A stretch of 45,404 nt of DNA from Candidatus Gastranaerophilales bacterium (GTDB lineage: Bacteria; Cyanobacteriota; Vampirovibrionia; Gastranaerophilales; Gastranaerophilaceae). Made by a program: the position numbers and the translations under genes. The notes under the pieces are model-generated. The model was not told the origin of the DNA. It saw nothing but the letters and a program-made list of their open reading frames with translations, and did no database searches. This document shows positions 42,281 to 45,404 of this stretch, in pieces. The stretch is taken from NCBI GenBank assembly GCA_944324385.1, contig CALUWD010000012.1:1-45404 (forward strand). The letters run 5' to 3'. Position 1 is the stretch's first letter, and the number at the start of each line of letters is the position of its first letter.

Positions 42281-43534
42281 ATGAAAAAACTGAAACTGCC
42301 ACCTGCACAAATCATAGAAGAAGCGCAAAAAGAAGTAGCAAAATATTTTGAGAAAATAGATAAAATTCGTGATTTTAATCAGGAAAAAGTCTTGCGTGCT
42401 TTTCAAAAAAATAAAATCGGCGAAGAACATTTCTACACCGTTACAGGCTACGGACACGATGATATGGGTAGAGAAGCCCTTGATAATGTCTTTGCGGATG
42501 TTTTCAAGGCTGAAAAGGCGATTGTACGCCCGCACTTTGTATCAGGGACTCACACTTTAGCTTGCGTGCTTTTTGGTATTTTAAGATATCAAGACACTCT
42601 TATGTCTGTTGCAGGAAAGCCCTACGACACGCTGGATGAGATAATCGGACACTCAAGAGAAGGCGAATACCCGCAATGTTCGCTCAAAGGTCATGGCGTT
42701 GACTACATTGAAGTACCCCTGATTGATGACACTCTTGTTGACTTTGGCGCAATTTCAAGAAGAATAACGCCAAACACTAAAATGGCACTAATTCAACGCT
42801 CACGAGGCTACAGCCTAAGACACTCTATTTCAATAAATGAAATAGAACAAATTGTATTAACAATTAAAGAAAAAAATCCAAATACAATTTGCTTTGTTGA
42901 TAACTGCTACGGCGAATTTGTAGAAGATAGAGAACCTCTTGAAGTAGGTGCAGACATCATTGCAGGCAGTTTAATTAAAAACCCCGGCGGTGGAATTGTT
43001 GAAGCGGGCGGCTATATTGCAGGCAGAGCAGATTTAGTTGAAATGTGTGCAAATCGCTTAACTGCACCGGGGATAGGTACGCAGGGCGGCGCAATGTTCA
43101 ATCAGACACGAGTTATGCTGCAAGGCTTTTTTATGGCGCCATCAGTAGTATCTGAGGCACACAAAGGCGCAAGGCTTGCTGCAAAAGTCTTTGAAACAAT
43201 AGGCTTTAAAACACATCCACGCTCAAGAGAGGACAGGACGGACTTAATTCAAACAATAAAATTTGAAAACCCTCAAGCTCAAGCCGCATTTTGTAGAGCA
43301 TTACAGAAATACTCTCCCGTTGAAAGCTATTTAACACCAATTCCTGATGGGGTCCCAGGGTACGAGGACAAGCTCATTATGGCAGGAGGAAGTTTTATAG
43401 AAGGTTCAACTCTTGAATTGTCCGCAGATGGCCCTGTGCGTCCGCCTTATGCTGTTTATATGCAAGGAGGCTTGAATTATGCGCACGTTAAAATTGCACT
43501 AAGGGGCATTCTTGAAGAATTAAACGAAATTTAA
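42281..43534 (+). CDS. Methionine gamma-lyase family protein (aluminium-resistance-like, PLP)
   Basis: A 417-residue fold-type I PLP enzyme of the Met_gamma_lyase (PF06838) group, often annotated as aluminium resistance protein. It has HFVSGTHTLACVLFGILRY, DTLDEIIGHSREGEYPQCSL, RSRGYSLRHSI and CFVDNCYGEFVE (PLP Asp), then GSLIKNPGGGIVEAGGYIAG with the predicted Schiff-base Lys near residue 235. The physiological substrate is uncertain. It starts one base after the flavo-diiron stop, so it is part of the rubredoxin operon. Its stop overlaps the convergent radA stop by four bases. Confidence 0.9.
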   Translation: MKKLKLPPAQIIEEAQKEVAKYFEKIDKIRDFNQEKVLRAFQKNKIGEEHFYTVTGYGHDDMGREALDNVFADVFKAEKAIVRPHFVSGTHTLACVLFGILRYQDTLMSVAGKPYDTLDEIIGHSREGEYPQCSLKGHGVDYIEVPLIDDTLVDFGAISRRITPNTKMALIQRSRGYSLRHSISINEIEQIVLTIKEKNPNTICFVDNCYGEFVEDREPLEVGADIIAGSLIKNPGGGIVEAGGYIAGRADLVEMCANRLTAPGIGTQGGAMFNQTRVMLQGFFMAPSVVSEAHKGARLAAKVFETIGFKTHPRSREDRTDLIQTIKFENPQAQAAFCRALQKYSPVESYLTPIPDGVPGYEDKLIMAGGSFIEGSTLELSADGPVRPPYAVYMQGGLNYAHVKIALRGILEELNEI

Positions 43535-44934
43535 TTTTGTTTAAAAGCTTGAATTATAGCATCTGTGAGCTTTGATACCTGAATTACCTTAATATCAAGT
43601 TTATTAATTTTTTGAGAAATGTTTTTGTTAACACAGGGAACTATTGCACACTCAAAACCAAGCTTCTGTGCTTCTTTTAAGCGCTTTTCAAGGTTATCAA
43701 CCGCACGAATTTCGCCCGACAAGCCAAGTTCGCCAATAATTACCGTTTTTTCCTTCAGGGGAATATCACGTGCACAACTTAAAACCGCAAGTGCCACGCC
43801 TAAATCCGCCGCAGGCTCGATAATGTCAATGCCGCCAATTACATTTATATAAACATCCTGCTTTGAAAGGTTAAGACCAACTTTTTTTTCTAGAACCGCA
43901 AGGATTTGCAGCAACCTGTTATATTCAATTCCCCTTGCAACCCGTCTTGGGTTTGGATATGGCGTAGAACCCGTTAATGATTGAATTTCAAGTAACAAAA
44001 CTCTTGTGCCTTCAAGCGTTGCAATAACACTGCAACCGCAGTTTGCACTCTCTGAGGGGTTTAAAAATAACTCTGAAGGGTTTAAAACCTCACTCAAGCC
44101 GTCATCTTCCATATTAAACACACCAACCTCAGAAGTTGTGCCGAAACGATTTTTAATTGAACGTAAAATGCGATAACTTTTGTATCTGTCCCCTTCAAAA
44201 TTTATAACACAATCGACCATATGCTCCAAAACCTTTGGACCTGCGATATTTCCCTCTTTTGTAACATGACCGATTATAACCGTTGTTATATTTTTCTGCT
44301 TTGCAATGTGCATTAAAATATTTGTACACTCTCGGATTTGAGAAACAGAACCCGATGAGGATGTAATTTGAGAGGAAAAAACAGCCTGAATAGAGTCAAC
44401 CACCAAAAACTCAGGTTTAATTTCATCAATTTGTTTAATAACTTCCTCAAGACAATTTTGATTTGTAACATATAGACAATCACTGTTCACACCAAGCCGC
44501 AATGCGCGCAGCTTAACCTGCTCGGGCGATTCTTCCGCACAAATGTACAGGGCGCAAACGGGGTTTTTATTCAGGTCTTTTGAACATAAATTTTTGCAAG
44601 TCTGCAAAATAAGGGTGGATTTACCAATACCGGGATCGCCCGCTAAAAGTACAAGTGAACCTGCCACAAAACCGCCGCCCAAGACTCTATCCAGCTCTTG
44701 CATATTTGTTTTAAGGCGGATTTTCTCATCATTTTTAATGTCATTAATTTTTTGTGCTTTAAGCTCAGAATTTAATACAAGACTAGGTGCACTATTTGAC
44801 TTTAATTGTGGGGTGTCTTGTACACTCTCCTCGCAAAAAGTTGCGAAATTACCACAATCAGGACACCTGCCAAGGTAGGAAAAGCTCTCATACCCGCAAG
44901 ATTGACACACCCATTTTGTTTTTACTTTTGCCAT
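43531..44934 (-). CDS. radA: DNA repair protein RadA
   Basis: A RecA-like ATPase with helicase activity that extends branches during recombination. At 467 residues it is normal. It has an N-terminal C4 zinc finger (CQSCGYESFSYLGRCPDCG; Cys10, 13, 24, 27), Walker A GDPGIGKST (99-107), the RadA-specific KNRFG motif (RSIKNRFGTTSEVG) and a C-terminal Lon-protease-like domain (YINVIGGIDIIEPAADLGVA, VIIGELGLSGEIR). There is no ribosome site; a promoter abuts the ATG. Confidence 0.97.
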   Translation of the reverse strand: MAKVKTKWVCQSCGYESFSYLGRCPDCGNFATFCEESVQDTPQLKSNSAPSLVLNSELKAQKINDIKNDEKIRLKTNMQELDRVLGGGFVAGSLVLLAGDPGIGKSTLILQTCKNLCSKDLNKNPVCALYICAEESPEQVKLRALRLGVNSDCLYVTNQNCLEEVIKQIDEIKPEFLVVDSIQAVFSSQITSSSGSVSQIRECTNILMHIAKQKNITTVIIGHVTKEGNIAGPKVLEHMVDCVINFEGDRYKSYRILRSIKNRFGTTSEVGVFNMEDDGLSEVLNPSELFLNPSESANCGCSVIATLEGTRVLLLEIQSLTGSTPYPNPRRVARGIEYNRLLQILAVLEKKVGLNLSKQDVYINVIGGIDIIEPAADLGVALAVLSCARDIPLKEKTVIIGELGLSGEIRAVDNLEKRLKEAQKLGFECAIVPCVNKNISQKINKLDIKVIQVSKLTDAIIQAFKQN

Positions 44935-44940
44935 AAAACT

Positions 44941-44969
44941 ATTTTAATCTTCTGAAATTAATTCTTCAA
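44941..44969 (-). promoter_or_regulatory. radA promoter, leaderless arrangement
   Basis: On the minus strand TTGAAG (44964-44969), exactly 17 nt, TAAAAT (44941-44946), then 6 nt to the ATG at 44934. The predicted transcription start coincides with the start codon. This is the clearest of the leaderless candidates here. Confidence 0.65.
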
Positions 44970-45011
44970 TAGATTAATTTAATTTATTAAATTATTATTT
45001 ATTTTATAATC

Positions 45012-45119
45012 ATGAACAATGAATTTACACTAGAAAACTTTGAAAAAGAATTTCTCAAAAAAAGAAATGTATGGTTTAATAAGCACTTTGTTGGCAAAGG
45101 AATAAACGACGCAACCTAA
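45012..45119 (+). CDS. Possible small protein or 5' gene fragment before the repeat cluster
   Basis: An open frame of 35 codons (MNNEFTLENFEKEF, LKKRNVWFNKHFVGKG) with a charged, protein-like composition. TATAAT stands one base before the ATG, too close for a leaderless start at that ATG, and there is no ribosome site. It runs straight into the tandem repeats, so it could be the remaining 5' end of a gene disrupted by them. Nothing identifies a family. Confidence 0.25.
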   Translation: MNNEFTLENFEKEFLKKRNVWFNKHFVGKGINDAT

Positions 45120-45122
45120 CCT

Positions 45123-45177
45123 GTTACCCTGAACGACCAAAATCGTCACCCTGAACGACCAAATCGTCACCCTGAAC
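45123..45177 (+). repeat. 21-22-bp tandem repeat
   Basis: Copies at 45123-45144 and 45145-45165 and a partial one at 45166-45177, each with the core ACCCTGAACGACCAAA. The last copy turns into the palindrome at 45169-45189. Confidence 0.9.
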
Positions 45178-45189
45178 TTGTTTCAGGGT
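45169..45189. repeat. REP-like palindrome
   Basis: ACCCTGAA (45169-45176), loop CTTGT, TTCAGGGT (45182-45189): a perfect 8-bp stem. Its left arm is the same as the core of the neighbouring tandem repeat. Confidence 0.85.
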
Positions 45190-45267
45190 CTTACAAACCT
45201 ACTGGGCAGGGTCTTGCAAACCTACTGGGCAGGGTCTTGCAAACCTACTGGGCAGGGTCTTACAAAC
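45186..45267 (+). repeat. 23-bp tandem repeat, three copies and a partial fourth
   Basis: Units at 45186-45208, 45209-45231 and 45232-45254 (core CAAACCTACTGGGCAGGGTC), differing by one base, and a partial copy from 45255 to 45267. The GGGTCTT part comes from the right arm of the palindrome. Confidence 0.93.
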
Positions 45268-45300
45268 ATACGCATTTAAACTTTTAAGCATCCGCTTTTC

Positions 45301-45404
45301 AGATGCTGAAATAAATTCAGCATGACGGTTTTTTGTGTTCAGCATTACAGAGATGCTGAAATAAATTCAGCATGACGTTTTTTGTGTTCAGCATTACAGA
45401 GATG
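45301..45404 (+). repeat. 49-50-bp tandem repeat with internal palindrome, cut by window end
   Basis: Units at 45301-45350 (50 bp) and 45351-45399 (49 bp, one G fewer), with a third beginning at 45400. Each contains the inverted repeat TGCTGAA-ATAAA-TTCAGCA, followed by TGAC and a T run. There are no unique spacers, so it is not a CRISPR array. Confidence 0.93.

Larger units (their letters stand above)
44970..45404. other. Intergenic repeat-rich region at the right edge
   Basis: Apart from the doubtful 35-codon frame, this stretch of over 400 bases holds no gene. From 45123 onward it is almost entirely short tandem repeats and palindromes, listed separately; it continues beyond the window. 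Confidence 0.8.

Noticed and set aside
45301-45404. Possible CRISPR-like array
   Set aside because: The units are contiguous 49-50-bp copies with no unique spacers, and no cas genes are nearby.

Overview
This is an AT-rich bacterial chromosome segment using the standard bacterial code (TGA acts as a stop). It comes from a diderm (outer-membrane) bacterium with anaerobe traits. A two-partner secretion pair, a Tad pilus secretin and a CMP-Kdo synthetase (kdsB) imply an outer membrane with LPS. An adenosylcobalamin-type ribonucleotide reductase and a rubredoxin/flavo-diiron pair suggest an anaerobe that meets oxygen occasionally. Together with a putative LL-diaminopimelate aminotransferase and a DUF512-type radical-SAM protein, which is common in cyanobacteria, this best fits the non-photosynthetic cyanobacterial relatives (Vampirovibrionia/Melainabacteria, e.g. 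Gastranaerophilales). The placement is inferred from gene content only.

Layout. 1-1.3 kb: 3' part of a phage terminase large subunit plus a small membrane-anchored protein, probably a prophage edge or remnant. 1.3-3.1 kb (minus): four tandem, overlapping paralogous membrane proteins of unknown function. 3.2-8.5 kb: divergent two-partner secretion genes tpsB/tpsA, each ending in a terminator. 8.6-11.4 kb (plus): exported TPR protein and kdsB. 11.4-18.4 kb (minus): Flp pilin, putative dapL, a CgeB-like glycosyltransferase, ffh-rpsP, a hypothetical membrane protein, and padR-like/DUF512 radical-SAM genes. 18.4-23.3 kb (plus): uppS-rdgB, then a GAF/HD-GYP protein coupled to an exported TPR protein. 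23.2-33.1 kb (minus): a Tad pilus operon (cpaB-cpaC-cpaE-cpaF-tadB-tadC) that continues into ribD-aroQ-thiL-ispD. 33.1-37.6 kb (minus): pncC, an exported protein, an OB-HD YhaM-like nuclease, a YihY-family membrane protein, nrnA and a TPR protein. 37.8-43.5 kb (plus): class II ribonucleotide reductase, a degenerate PIG-L-like protein, rubredoxin, flavo-diiron protein and a methionine gamma-lyase-family enzyme. 43.5-44.9 kb (minus): radA. 45.0-45.4 kb: a dense cluster of tandem and palindromic repeats running off the window.

How the parts relate. Surface and envelope functions dominate: TpsB should secrete TpsA. The Tad genes encode the secretin, ATPase, localisation and platform parts of a pilus whose likely pilin lies about 15 kb away. 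kdsB, uppS, ispD and probably dapL feed LPS, undecaprenyl carrier, isoprenoid and lysine/peptidoglycan synthesis. The rubredoxin-flavodiiron pair would reduce oxygen or NO.

The most unusual signals are: a GC-rich (63%) perfect 60-bp in-frame duplication in the linker of the ribonucleotide reductase; the four-copy membrane-protein array; a PIG-L-fold protein that has lost its zinc-binding motifs; several promoters whose -10 box lies 6-7 nt before the ATG, suggesting leaderless mRNAs; and the composite repeat cluster at the right edge. I recognised no tRNA, rRNA or CRISPR array.
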